Source: Peteryoungia desertarenae
GTDB taxonomy: Bacteria > Pseudomonadota > Alphaproteobacteria > Rhizobiales > Rhizobiaceae
Assembly: GCF_005860795.2 (NCBI RefSeq)
Contig: NZ_CP058350.1
Coordinates: 3,254,501-3,318,500 of the forward strand
Direction of reading: 5' to 3'
DNA: 64,000 nucleotides
The first letter of the stretch is position 1, and the number at the start of each line of letters is the position of its first letter. The notes beneath the pieces are model-generated. The model searched no databases. It had not been told where the DNA came from and saw nothing but the letters and a program-made list of their open reading frames with translations. Position numbers and translations under genes: made by a program. This document shows, one piece after another, positions 1 to 10,143 of the stretch.

Positions 1-64
1 CGGGGCTCCGCCTGATTGAATGCTGCACGCTCTTGACGACGCTTTCGACATCAAGATGCAGCAT

Positions 65-91
65 AGTCTGTGAGACATGATCTCACAGACT
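65..91. repeat. 11-bp perfect inverted repeat with 5-nt loop
   Basis: Arms at 65-75 (AGTCTGTGAGA) and 81-91 are exact reverse complements around a CATGA loop. No T-run follows on either strand, so a rho-independent terminator is unlikely. It lies about 180 bp upstream of the tRNA gene in a stretch (1-267) where I see no convincing gene. It could be an operator or part of an RNA that starts outside the window. Confidence 0.6.
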
Positions 92-267
92 GGCCACGCC
101 CGGAACCGACGATGGACGCCAGACACTCTGTGCGGCAGCGCCATCTCGCTATGGAACCCGATTGTGAAGCCATCACGGCGAAGACTTGTCCGCTTTGGGA
201 ATTTGCGTTAGACGCAAGCCCACGGTGCGGGGTGACCATTACCCGCCCGACGGCAATCCGCCGGGCT

Positions 268-343
268 GGGCCTGTAGCTCAATGGTTAGAGCCGGCGGCT
301 CATAACCGCTTGGTTGGGGGTTCGAGTCCCTCCGGGCCCACCA
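268..343 (+). tRNA. tRNA with CAU anticodon, probably tRNA-Ile2
   Basis: A 76-nt cloverleaf with encoded CCA. The acceptor stem GGGCCTG (268-274) pairs with CGGGCCC (333-339) through one G-T pair, followed by discriminator A and CCA at 341-343. The T arm carries GGTTCGAGTCC. The anticodon loop reads CTCATAA. CAU tRNAs can be initiator Met, elongator Met or the Ile2 species whose C34 is lysidine-modified by TilS. The anticodon-arm and D-loop pattern resembles bacterial tRNA-Ile2 more than elongator tRNA-Met, but the identity call is an inference. Confidence 0.93.
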
Positions 344-345
344 TT

Positions 346-681
346 TCATTCCGTGCAGCCGGTATCCTTGAGAGCCTGGGCGTGAAATCCCTTCAGCTTC
401 TTCTCGATCTCAGATTTGCTGATTCGATGGCCGGCGAGTGTCAGGTCGCGGTGGAGGCAGGAAACGACGTCGCTATCGCCGGTAACGACATGGTCAGCCT
501 TGTGGAGATCGCGGGCATAGCGGGCGAGGTCCGCACCGTTGAAGCCAATGAGGCCGCCGGCCCAATAGCCGGCGAGAAAGTTCCGCCTTTCACGAATACT
601 GCCAAGCCCCTCGCCTTCGTCGTGATCTTGGCCTCCCGCCTGACCATGGGGCGGGGCCTGATTCTCAATGGCATTCGGCAT
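346..681 (-). CDS. DUF1476 protein (ATP synthase inhibitor zeta-like), divergent
   Basis: Protein of 111 aa. The C-terminal 85 residues match DUF1476, the family of the alphaproteobacterial F1-ATPase inhibitor subunit zeta: RRN-x-L-x-G-x-WAGG near residues 30-45, then the helical segments ending near ISKSEIEKKLKG. I chose the ATG at 681 because GGGAGG lies 7 nt upstream; an in-frame start farther out at 840 would overlap the neighbouring gene and has no such site. The N-terminus is Gly/His/Asp-rich and lacks the usual acidic family opening, so this looks like a divergent paralogue. The stop is 2 bp from the tRNA 3' end. It is probably cotranscribed with the gene at 711-1013. Confidence 0.75.
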   Translation of the reverse strand: MPNAIENQAPPHGQAGGQDHDEGEGLGSIRERRNFLAGYWAGGLIGFNGADLARYARDLHKADHVVTGDSDVVSCLHRDLTLAGHRISKSEIEKKLKGFHAQALKDTGCTE

Positions 682-710
682 TACATCCTCCCAGCGGTTC
701 AAATAATGCA

Positions 711-1013
711 TCAGCCGGTTTCCCCCTGGCTGACGAGAAAATTCGCAAGCGAACCGCAAGCCGGGTTTCCAGCATCCAGCAATTCCGCAGCAGTCTGCCA
801 GCCCACAGCGACACTGACAATCGTCGTGACCGCCCACCACGGCTCCTCACCGGCACGAGCGAGAAGAATCGGCCCCGTCGTCCCCAGACAATCGCTGGCT
901 TGGCTCACCACCTCGACCGGCGCGCGGGCCTCTTCAAGGCGCTCTCGCAGGCCCGCCTGAACGGGTTCAACAACGAAACTGGCAAAAAGCGATGCAACAA
1001 ATTCACCGATCAT
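711..1013 (-). CDS. Small conserved hypothetical protein (100 aa)
   Basis: The start at 1013 is preceded by GGGGAG at 8-nt spacing. The N-terminus is hydrophobic (MIGEFVASLFASFVVEP), followed by a charged helix and a segment with the WWAV motif and three cysteines. I recall similar ~100-residue proteins of unknown function in Rhizobiaceae but cannot name a domain. It lies 29 bp upstream of the DUF1476 gene on the same strand, suggesting one operon. A membrane-associated or secreted location is possible from the hydrophobic start. Confidence 0.6.
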   Translation of the reverse strand: MIGEFVASLFASFVVEPVQAGLRERLEEARAPVEVVSQASDCLGTTGPILLARAGEEPWWAVTTIVSVAVGWQTAAELLDAGNPACGSLANFLVSQGETG

Positions 1014-1487
1014 CGGCAGATCTCCCCAGAATGACTGTCATGAAGCTCACGCCCCGGCATGGCGGGAAAGCGCGTCTTGGGCATCCCGCGCGCTTCATGA
1101 TTCTGCAAAGGGAGCGGGAAACGACCCGGCTCAAACTGGTTATGGGTATGGCGTCGCACGGATTGGTCCTATGGCCGGCAAAGCTGTCGAAACGGTCCGA
1201 CATCGCAGGAGCACCGGCGGCTCCTGCCAGAGGGGCCCGGACCAGCGGGTTGGCGGAGAGATGGGGGGCCATTGAGGCGGCTTCAAGGCCTTCACGAGAA
1301 CGTCAACAGGCCACATCCGGGCAGGTTTTCAAAACCTGTCTGTCGCCGCAAAACGGGGCGCGTCGAAAAGGCTTGAACGGACAGCGATCCGTCCGTGCAA
1401 ATCTCTTCAAGCCATGGGACCGGGTCATCAATCTCCTTCTCCCATGGCTATCTGAAACCCGCTTTGTCACCGATCGGGCAGGTTCGC
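1014..1487. other. 474-bp interval without a convincing gene
   Basis: Short open frames occur on both strands, but none has a good ribosome binding site together with a recognisable protein. It should contain the promoter of the 711-1013 / 346-681 pair and the 3' end of the 1488-1892 transcript. I see no clear terminator or repeat. Confidence 0.5.
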
Positions 1488-1892
1488 TCAGTATCGGATG
1501 ACCGGGCAACCACGCACATTGGCGAAAACCATACGGTCGAAATCACCGTGGCGGAAACCGGAAATGACCACTCTGCGCGGGGTTACATCATGGATGCGTG
1601 CGCGACGCAGGCCGGTCCAGCGGGCCTTCTCGATCGCGTCGTGCGGACGGCACTCGCCGCGAGCACGTCTGTCATCGTGACGATCCCAGCGGCGATCGTC
1701 ATGACGATCACGATGGCGATCACCGTGGCGATCCCAATGACGGGGTCCGTCACGAAATTCGATATGCGGGCCGCCACCGCCGATATAGACGCCCCAACCA
1801 AAGCTGTCTGCCGAGGCCGTAGGCGCAACGCCGGTAACGGCCATCAGGGATACCAAAGCTGCAATACCTGCCTTGCGAAGAATACCGGTCAT
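1488..1892 (-). CDS. Secreted Arg/His/Asp-repeat protein, rhizobial
   Basis: Protein of 134 aa with a Sec signal peptide (about residues 1-28, ending ASA-DSFG). A strongly charged low-complexity block of DRHGDRH / DRHDDRR units follows at about 55-78, then a C-terminal module (CRPHDAIEKA, VTPRRVVISGF, FANVRGCPVIRY) with two cysteines that could form a disulfide. This layout is known from small periplasmic proteins of Rhizobiales with no assigned function. The start is set by AGAGGAG upstream of the ATG at 1892. The His/Asp-rich block could bind metal; that is inference only. Confidence 0.75.
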   Translation of the reverse strand: MTGILRKAGIAALVSLMAVTGVAPTASADSFGWGVYIGGGGPHIEFRDGPRHWDRHGDRHRDRHDDRRWDRHDDRRARGECRPHDAIEKARWTGLRRARIHDVTPRRVVISGFRHGDFDRMVFANVRGCPVIRY

Positions 1893-2021
1893 GTCTCTGT
1901 CTCCTCTTGGGTTGGGCCCTCGGGCCGCCTCCCGCCTCTTTCAGCGATTGAAAAGACACTAGATCGAAGCGACTGAACGGCATCCGAATCCCGCGTTCAG
2001 CCAGAGTTCACCTAGATGAAC

Positions 2022-2050
2022 AGAAAGGCAGCGATTGCTGCCGCCTTTCT
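2022..2050 (-). terminator. Probable terminator of the pectate lyase gene
   Basis: AGAAAGGCAGC (2022-2032) pairs with GCTGCCGCCTTTCT (2037-2050) with a 2-nt bulge and a 4-nt loop. It lies 26 bp beyond the minus-strand stop at 2076, and on that strand the stem runs into CTTTCTGTT. Confidence 0.55.
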
Positions 2051-2075
2051 GACCGTCGACCGGTTGAAGCAAAAA

Positions 2076-3622
2076 TCAGGGATTGGGCGCATTGACATTG
2101 GGGGAATGCCGCTTCTGCCACGCAGGATAAACCTCGTTCAGCACATCGCGCGGCGTGGTCACGAGCCAGCTGTAGCGTTCACGCCGCTCATAGCTGACCT
2201 CCTCGTAGTTATAGAGGCGATCGCCGGCACGGTTGGAATAAAGCGGTCGATTCGTGCCCAGCTCGATGAACCGAGGCCAGACGACGGAGCCTGCGTCATC
2301 GACCAGAATACGGTCTCGACCGAAGGGAAGCGTCGCATCCTCCCGGCGTACAAGCTTCTTGCCCTCGATGGCCTGGCTTGCCAGATAGGCGACGCCCGAA
2401 TTGACGGCCTCGACAACGTCGCCGCTCGGCGTCTTGAAGCTCATCAGAAAGCGAAGGATATTGGCGCTTTCCCCGCCACTGAGCGAAGCCAGTTCATAGG
2501 AACGACCTCGGGCGCATTCGAGCGAGACCTCGTCATACTGCGCGCACCAGATGGTTTTTTGCCCATCCTGAACAACCTGTGTCTTCAGGACGAGGTCGAT
2601 GCCTTTTTCCAGCGCTTCGCCTGCTCTTGCGCGAAGGGCTGGATCAAGGAAAGCAAAGTCTCCCTCTTCATCGGTTACGTTGCGAAGAAGTTGCAGCACA
2701 TTGGCAACGGCATCATCATTGAAGGTGATACGCGCATGGTATCCGCTGCGGATCGGGAAGAATTGCGACCAGCCGCCATTGTCATACTGCCCGTCAAGCA
2801 GATAGCGCACACCGGAAGCGATCGCTGCTTGCAAGGCAGGGTCCGGTTGGGCCGCATTGATTTTGCAAGGGTCGACAGCTGGAAGACCGTGGTGCCATTG
2901 TCGATCGTCGATTTCTGCCTGATCGCCGGATAGGCCTCCCGGTTCACGACATGCAGAAGATCGCTCGAACTTCCAAGCTTGAACCAACCGCCGTCTTCAT
3001 TCTGATTGGCGATCAATGCCTCAGCCAGGGCCCTGGCCTCCGGTCCGGCAAACCAGGCGTCCTCTTTCTCATCGACATCCCGCATGCGGAGCTTGCCAGA
3101 TGGAATGGAATAGAGGCTTCCAGCCGGCAGCAGGAACAGAGCCTCGGCCCGCTGACGCGACGATACCCAGGAATAGCGGGCACCAAGCCCCTCCATCACG
3201 AACTCGAAAGGCGCATAGACAAGCCCGTCCTCGACACGCGGCGCGAAGGGGGCCGATTTTTCCGCACCGTTGACCTGGGCCGTCTGCGACCCGATCGTCA
3301 TCGCCACGCTGCGTTCCCCGAGACCATAGGTGATGGCGTCACCCTGGCGGCTGACAGTGCCGCCAAGTTCTGCCAGAATGTCATCGAGTGGGGCAAGGAC
3401 ATGCTTCTCATCCTCGACGAGCGGCGCTGCGTAAAGCCCATCGATCAGTTCATGATAGGCACCATTCACCTGCATCATCGGCTCGCTCGCCATGACGACG
3501 ATTTCGACCAGCTTTCCCTCCTGGAAGCTCGGTTCAGCAGCCAGAACGATCCCCGCCCCTGCGAAATGGACAATGCTCGCCAGCAGTGTCAGCCGCAGCC
3601 CCTTGGTCCATGCATGATACAT
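2076..3622 (-). pseudogene. pelA: Pectate lyase, PL10 family, with frameshift
   Basis: Two overlapping minus-strand frames together make one secreted pectate lyase that would cleave polygalacturonate by beta-elimination. The upstream frame gives a signal peptide (to about AEPSF), a copper-amine-oxidase-N-like beta domain (about 25-165: APLDDILAELGG, VEDGLVYAPFEFVMEGLG) and the start of the PL10 domain (NQNEDGGWFK, IDNGTTVFQL). The downstream frame continues it (QYDNGGWSQFFPI, ITFNDDAVANVLQLLR, RERYSWLVTTPRDVL). The join is at the A4 run (plus-strand T4 at 2861-2864); one extra base restores a 515-aa reading frame (1548 nt). The start at 3622 has GGGAGG 6 nt upstream. This could be a real mutation, a sequencing error or, less likely, programmed frameshifting. 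Confidence 0.8.
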
Positions 3623-3635
3623 CTCATCCTCCCAA

Positions 3636-3652
3636 ATGTTGTATGATAACAT
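3636..3652. promoter_or_regulatory. Near-palindromic candidate operator upstream of pelA
   Basis: ATGTTGTATGATAACAT has 5-bp perfect outer arms (ATGTT/AACAT) around an AT-rich centre. It lies 14 bp upstream of the chosen pelA start, overlapping the expected leader. The TTGT-ATGATAA core resembles sites of GntR/FadR-type sugar-acid repressors, which commonly control pectin genes; that assignment is inference. Confidence 0.4.
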
Positions 3653-3868
3653 GACGCCAAAGTTGTAGTATGAATTTGCCTGATCGCCAGCATGAGTAGC
3701 AGCAAAAAATCACCGGATGGGCAAAGATTGGCGATAAAACGATCAAGGCAGCAAGAATAAAGATGATTTTTTGGCAAAAAACACTAAGATTTAAGGGAGG
3801 AGCCCGTGACGAAGGTGCATGGTTTCTGGGAACCAGCCAGATCCCGTATGACAGGATTTCAGTTTTCC

Positions 3869-4285
3869 CTAGATATGTAGGATCACTTCACGGCGATGAG
3901 GGTGATCTCTGTGCTCGAAAAGATAAAGCCCCTGCCAGGTCCCCAGCAAAAGCCTGCCTGCCTGATGGGGAATGTTGACCGACACCGGCAGGATCGCCGC
4001 CTTGATATGAGCGGGCATGTCGTCCGGCCCCTCGTCGCGATGGGTTATATAGCCCATGCTCGGATCGGTGGTCGGGGGCACCAGGCGTCGAAAAAAGGCC
4101 TTGAGATCAACCTGCACATCCGGGTCTGCATTTTCCTGGATCAGCAGCGAGCAGGATGTATGCCGCACAAAAGCAGTCATGAGCCCCTCCTCCACCTGCT
4201 GCTGGCGCAGAAAGGCACGGGCCTGATCCGTGAACTCATAAAGCCCCTGTCCTCGTGTCTCAATGGTGATCACACTCATCGCCAT
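3869..4285 (-). CDS. YjbQ family protein (UPF0047)
   Basis: Protein of 138 aa matching the YjbQ/UPF0047 family: FVRHTSCSLLIQENADPDVQVDL, then HRDEGPDDMPAHIKAAIL and GTWQGLYLFEHR. E. coli YjbQ shows weak thiamine-phosphate synthase activity, but the physiological role is not settled. The conserved His and Glu residues are all present and length is normal. AGGAGG lies 5 nt before the ATG at 4285; the upstream in-frame ATG at 4315 lacks such a site. It is transcribed divergently from the UPF0303 gene at 4383. Confidence 0.88.
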   Translation of the reverse strand: MAMSVITIETRGQGLYEFTDQARAFLRQQQVEEGLMTAFVRHTSCSLLIQENADPDVQVDLKAFFRRLVPPTTDPSMGYITHRDEGPDDMPAHIKAAILPVSVNIPHQAGRLLLGTWQGLYLFEHRDHPHRREVILHI

Positions 4286-4382
4286 GCCTGCCTCCTGCGT
4301 TGAAATTGTTGCCACTATGCTAGTCGATCACCGATACTCACTATAGGGTGCGTGACAGACAACTGTTCCCTGAGAGGCAAGA

Positions 4383-4841
4383 ATGACGTTGATGGAAACG
4401 CTGGAAGCACAGGAAAAGACCCTCGTCTTTCAGAGCTTTGATGAGACAACAGCCTATGAAATCGGTACTGCTCTGGTGACAGCAGCACGCGCCAGCAAGG
4501 CCCCCGTCATCATCAATATCCGCACCCCCGACCGCGTGCTGTTTCACGCAGCACTGCCGGGCTCCGCACCGGATAATGATCACTGGGCGAGACGCAAGAG
4601 CAATACGACGCTTCGCTATCACAAGGCGTCGCTGAGGGTCGGGGAAAGCAATCGCCTGAAGAACCGGAGCTTGGGGCCTGACTTTGGGATAGATCCGCTC
4701 GATTACGCAGATCACGGCGGAAGCTTCCCGGTGCGCGTTAAAGGCGTAGGCGTTATCGCCGCCATCACCGTCTCCGGCTTGAAGTCGGAAGAGGATCACG
4801 CCATGATCGTCGAGGTTCTTGAAAGAACCCTTGCGGGGTGA
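4383..4841 (+). CDS. UPF0303 / heme-degrading-domain family protein
   Basis: Protein of 152 aa recognised as UPF0303 (HbpS/GlcG-like fold): ETTAYEIGTALVTAAR, VIINIRTPDRVLFHAALPGS, DNDHWARRKSNTTLRYHKAS, and the glycine-rich end FPVRVKGVGVIAAITVSGL. Members are small cytoplasmic proteins; some relatives bind haem, but the substrate here is unknown. GAGAGG precedes the ATG. It is followed 3 bp later by the convergent NTF2-like gene. Confidence 0.8.
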   Translation: MTLMETLEAQEKTLVFQSFDETTAYEIGTALVTAARASKAPVIINIRTPDRVLFHAALPGSAPDNDHWARRKSNTTLRYHKASLRVGESNRLKNRSLGPDFGIDPLDYADHGGSFPVRVKGVGVIAAITVSGLKSEEDHAMIVEVLERTLAG

Positions 4842-4844
4842 CTG

Positions 4845-5210
4845 CTATCCTTCAGCGTTCAGCGGCGTCGACATGAGCCAGCTCAGCCGCGTGATGAGGT
4901 GATCTTCACGCTCGAACACCAGGACCGCGGGCAATGAGAACGTGCGCCTATCCCCGCCCCTGCCGCTGATCGTACATTCGACGGCAACCCGGAAGCCGGC
5001 GCCGTCCACCATCAGAACGGTGTCCTCCAGCCCAAGATCGTGCTTCAGAACAAGGGTCGAAAGCGTGTCACGCAGACTGTCGCGACCAACCACCCGTCGG
5101 CCTTCAGGCAGGTCCAGAACCGCCTCATCATCAAAAAAGGAAATCCAATGGTCGGCATCGCGGCGATTGATTGCGGCCAGGATGATTTCGACCTCTTCTG
5201 TCAATGTCAT
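4845..5210 (-). CDS. NTF2-like / SnoaL-like domain protein
   Basis: Protein of 121 aa with the NTF2-like cone fold pattern: N-terminal helix INRRDADHWISFFDDEAVLDLPEG, then GRDSLRDTL and strands ending in REDHLITRLSWLM. Members include SnoaL-type isomerases and many uncharacterised small-molecule-binding proteins, so no reaction is assigned. AAAGGAG precedes the ATG at 5210. Its stop is 3 bp from the end of the convergent UPF0303 gene. Confidence 0.7.
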   Translation of the reverse strand: MTLTEEVEIILAAINRRDADHWISFFDDEAVLDLPEGRRVVGRDSLRDTLSTLVLKHDLGLEDTVLMVDGAGFRVAVECTISGRGGDRRTFSLPAVLVFEREDHLITRLSWLMSTPLNAEG

Positions 5211-5278
5211 CGCAGTCTCCTTTCAGGAGGCACATAAGCAAATGAACAAGCAACGGCAAGGGTAGCAAGAGACAGCGC

Positions 5279-6181
5279 TCATGGTCCGGTCTTCTCAATC
5301 GGTCGCAAATGACGTCCTGCCGCCTTCGTGACTGCCTTGGTCAGCGGCCTCAAAACCGACTGAACCGAGCGGCTGACATGCCAGTAAAGCGGCACATCCA
5401 GCGGAGTTTTCGGCAACAGCGCCGCCAGCCTCCCCTGATCGATCAAGGGGCGCACGAGGCCTTCCGGGTTCATGCCCCAGCCAAGCCCGGCCACGGCGGC
5501 ATCGACAAAGGCCTGCGACGAGGGAAGCCAGTGGCAGGGGCCGACCGAAGCTTCACCCAGGACCAGCGCCGTCCATTGCTGCTGCAGCCTGTCCTTGCGG
5601 TTGAAGACAAGTGCCGGCGCCTTTGTCATGCTGGCCACCGTCACCCTGCCCGCCGGAAACCAGCGTTCAACAAAGGCTGGGCTGGCCGTTGCCACATAGC
5701 GAAGCGCACCAAGCGGCAGGCAGTCACAGCCCTGAACAGCATGGGGCGAACTGCTGATCGCTGCCCGCACCTCGCCTCGCTTCAGCCAGTCTGCACTGTG
5801 ATCCTGATCATCAAGCACGAGATCAAAAAGCAAATCCGGCGTCTCTGCCATGGCGTCGATGAACCAGGTTGCCAGACTGTCGGCATTGACGGCGAGCCTT
5901 ACGGTCACCTGCGTCGCAATCTCCTCGACCAGCCCCAATTCCCGCCGCAAGGCCTGCTCCAGCAGTCCAACCTCCTCGGCATGGCGCAGCACCCGAAGCC
6001 CTGTTTCGGTTGCCTCGCAGGGTTGGCTGCGGATCACCAGAACCGCGCCGATACGCTCTTCGAGCAGCCGAATTCTCTGTGAAATAGCCGAGGACGTCAC
6101 ACCAAGCTGTCGGGCCGCCCTGTCAAAGCTGCCGAGCCGAAGAACAGCCGCCAGTGCCGCAAGTTGGGCCGCATCGATCAT
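5279..6181 (-). CDS. argP: LysR family regulator, ArgP type
   Basis: Protein of 300 aa with an N-terminal winged helix-turn-helix (LAALAAVLRLGSFDRAARQLGVTSSAISQRIRLLEERIG) followed by the periplasmic-binding-protein-like effector domain. Wording and length fit ArgP (IciA), which senses arginine/lysine and activates the ArgO/LysE exporter. It is divergent from a LysE/ArgO gene at 6266 with 84 bp between the starts, the classic arrangement. A dyad in that gap (6209-6223) is a candidate binding site. The assignment rests on family motifs plus context. Confidence 0.88.
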   Translation of the reverse strand: MIDAAQLAALAAVLRLGSFDRAARQLGVTSSAISQRIRLLEERIGAVLVIRSQPCEATETGLRVLRHAEEVGLLEQALRRELGLVEEIATQVTVRLAVNADSLATWFIDAMAETPDLLFDLVLDDQDHSADWLKRGEVRAAISSSPHAVQGCDCLPLGALRYVATASPAFVERWFPAGRVTVASMTKAPALVFNRKDRLQQQWTALVLGEASVGPCHWLPSSQAFVDAAVAGLGWGMNPEGLVRPLIDQGRLAALLPKTPLDVPLYWHVSRSVQSVLRPLTKAVTKAAGRHLRPIEKTGP

Positions 6182-6208
6182 TAGAGAATCTTATCTCGGA
6201 ACAGTTTT

Positions 6209-6223
6209 ATTAGCTTTTCTAAT
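6209..6223. promoter_or_regulatory. Candidate ArgP box between argP and argO
   Basis: ATTAG-CTTTT-CTAAT is a perfect 5-bp dyad in the divergent intergenic region, 28 bp before the regulator start and 43 bp before the exporter start. LysR-type regulators usually bind such interrupted dyads, and the location fits autoregulation plus activation of the exporter. Confidence 0.45.
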
Positions 6224-6265
6224 TTGCCCTGAGCCACTAGTCAAAGCCGGAAACGGGAGTTGACC

Positions 6266-6865
6266 ATGATCCTTGCCCTGACCGCCGGTTTTTTTCTCGG
6301 CCTGAGCCTGATCGTTGCAATAGGCGCACAGAACGCATTCGTTCTGAAACTGGGCCTGCAGAAGCAGCATGTTCTGGCCGTCGTGCTGGTCTGCGCCCTG
6401 TCAGACGCAATGCTGATCACGCTGGGCGTGGCCGGCTTTGGCACCATCATGGAGCGTATGGACTGGCTGGTACCGGCGATGCGCTACGGCGGGGCCGCAT
6501 TCTTGACCTTCTATGCCTTTCGCAGCCTGCTTTCAGCCTATCGGGGCGGCAATGCCCTGAACGCTGCCTTCGGCTCCGTCATCAGCCAGCGTGAAGCGAT
6601 ATTGACCGCGCTCGCGCTCACATGGCTCAATCCCCATGTTTATCTGGACACGGTCATCCTGCTTGGCTCCATCTCGCTGCGCTACAGCGAACACAGCTTC
6701 GCCTTCGGCCTTGGCGCGGTGACGGCTTCGTTCACCTTCTTCTTCTCGCTTGGTTTCGGCGCAAGACTGCTTGCACCGCTCTTTGCCCGCCCGATCGCCT
6801 GGCGCATTCTGGATGTCGGCATTGCTCTGGTCATGCTGACGATTGCCGCAAGCCTGCTGCGGTGA
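6266..6865 (+). CDS. argO: LysE/ArgO family amino acid exporter
   Basis: Inner-membrane protein of 199 aa with about six hydrophobic segments. It has the LysE-family signature GLSLIVAIGAQNAFVLKLGLQ near the N-terminus and LTWLNPHVYLDTVILLGS at about residue 120. ArgO/LysE exports arginine or lysine (or analogues) to prevent toxic accumulation. I chose ATG 6266 over an in-frame TTG at 6260 because GGGAG (6255-6259) is then 6 nt away. It is divergent from the ArgP-type regulator. Confidence 0.9.
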   Translation: MILALTAGFFLGLSLIVAIGAQNAFVLKLGLQKQHVLAVVLVCALSDAMLITLGVAGFGTIMERMDWLVPAMRYGGAAFLTFYAFRSLLSAYRGGNALNAAFGSVISQREAILTALALTWLNPHVYLDTVILLGSISLRYSEHSFAFGLGAVTASFTFFFSLGFGARLLAPLFARPIAWRILDVGIALVMLTIAASLLR

Positions 6866-6892
6866 TCAGCACGAGCACCATGCTCAGTATGC

Positions 6893-7921
6893 TCAGTTCA
6901 TCGGGAAACCGCGCTCCTGCCATTGAGAGGGCGGAATAGCGTCACCGATCGTCAGCGCAAAGCCCAGAACCCGCATGGCATCATCATCGACGGTGCAGCG
7001 AAAGGCGACATTGTACCACTGGCCGTTCGCCTTGAACGCCGCATCACGCACATCAAGCTGATTACCGCTCTCCAGCCGGTAGGCCGGCAAAAGCTCCAGC
7101 ACATACCGGGTCGGCGCGTTCCTGAGCTGCTCGCGCAGCTCCGTTGTGCAAAGCTCACTGCCCCTGAGTGACCTCGGCATGTCACCCATTGCGGTAACCG
7201 CTGCGGGATTGTCGCTGATCGTGGTGGAAAACAGCTCTCTCGCCTCTGTCAGTTCTAAGGGAGGAACAGTCTCCTGCGGCTCAGGCGTCTTGTTTTCCGC
7301 TTCCGCTGCCGGCTGGTCCGCTTCGGCGGGCTCCGGCAGCATCTCCGGCAGCAAAACAACCTCTCCGTCATCGAGCGCCGCTATGTCCTGCGGAGGCGTA
7401 ACGGGCTCAGCCAAGGGTTCCTCAGTCGGCGCAGGCTCTTCTTCCGTCTGAGCCAGTTCGGGCGCATTGCCGTCCGGTGAAACCTCGGGACCGCTTTCCT
7501 CCTCGCCGAACTGAAAAACGGGCCTCAGCACCGGAAAGGGCACGCCATCCTCAGCACCCGCCGCCCCATTCTGCTCGGCCTCTGCAACCTCAACCTCTTC
7601 TTCCGGAAGCGGCACCTCCGGCTGAGCCTCTTCCACCGCCGGCTCTTCGGGGGGAGAAACCTCCAGCGCCTCTTCCTCAGGAGCCGCTTCTTCCTCTGGC
7701 GGAGCCTCCTCGGCTACCGGTTCCTCCTCAGGCAAGGTGTCTTCCGGTGCGGGCGGAGGCGGCACCAGCGTTACCTCCACCACATCTTCTTCCTGTTGCT
7801 GATCCATTTCGGGCACCGAAAGCGTCACAAGCAGCGCAAGAGCCACAACGCCATGCAGCGCCAGCGAGATCGCAATGCTCCCGCCGAGCTTCTTCCAGCC
7901 TGTCTTGAATCTTGCGCGCAT
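6893..7921 (-). CDS. DUF930 protein with TonB-like anchor and acidic Pro/Glu linker
   Basis: Protein of about 342 aa. A single N-terminal membrane segment (about 13-35, SIAISLALHGVVALALLVTL) is followed by some 200 residues dominated by Glu, Pro and Ala (PEEEP, APPEEEAAPEEE repeats). A globular C-terminal DUF930 domain follows (ELCTTELREQLRNA, YVLELLPAYRLESGNQLDVRDAAFKANGQWYNVAFRC, IPPSQWQERGFP). The anchor-plus-linker layout resembles TonB, so the domain probably reaches across the periplasm. The function is unknown. The start is uncertain: ATG 7921 has no strong ribosome site and a TTG at 7966 is possible. Confidence 0.75.
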   Translation of the reverse strand: MRARFKTGWKKLGGSIAISLALHGVVALALLVTLSVPEMDQQQEEDVVEVTLVPPPPAPEDTLPEEEPVAEEAPPEEEAAPEEEALEVSPPEEPAVEEAQPEVPLPEEEVEVAEAEQNGAAGAEDGVPFPVLRPVFQFGEEESGPEVSPDGNAPELAQTEEEPAPTEEPLAEPVTPPQDIAALDDGEVVLLPEMLPEPAEADQPAAEAENKTPEPQETVPPLELTEARELFSTTISDNPAAVTAMGDMPRSLRGSELCTTELREQLRNAPTRYVLELLPAYRLESGNQLDVRDAAFKANGQWYNVAFRCTVDDDAMRVLGFALTIGDAIPPSQWQERGFPMN

Positions 7922-8013
7922 GAAGTTGAGTGCTGTGCCGATGATCAATGCCGGATGTGGACACAAATCATGGCCGGATCAAGGGTGAAGACGATACCAA
8001 GGCCATCTGAGGG

Positions 8014-8049
8014 TAAAAGAAAAACCCGGCAGGAGTGTTCCCGCCGGGT
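8014..8049 (-). terminator. Rho-independent terminator of rpoD
   Basis: ACCCGGC (8024-8030) pairs with GCCGGGT (8043-8049), with an extra G-C extension inside. On the minus strand the stem is followed by TTTTTCTTTT. It lies 28 bp past the rpoD stop. Confidence 0.85.
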
Positions 8050-8076
8050 CCTGATTGTCTTCGATACCTGACAGCC

Positions 8077-10143
<2,067 letters not shown>

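Noticed and set aside
70..960. 296-codon plus-strand frame at the left end
   Set aside because: It runs straight through the tRNA gene and opposite two better-supported minus-strand genes.
1660..1740. Short tandem-like repeats that could suggest a CRISPR or DNA satellite
   Set aside because: They encode the imperfect DRH/DRR amino-acid repeats of the secreted protein at 1488-1892; there are no uniform spacers.
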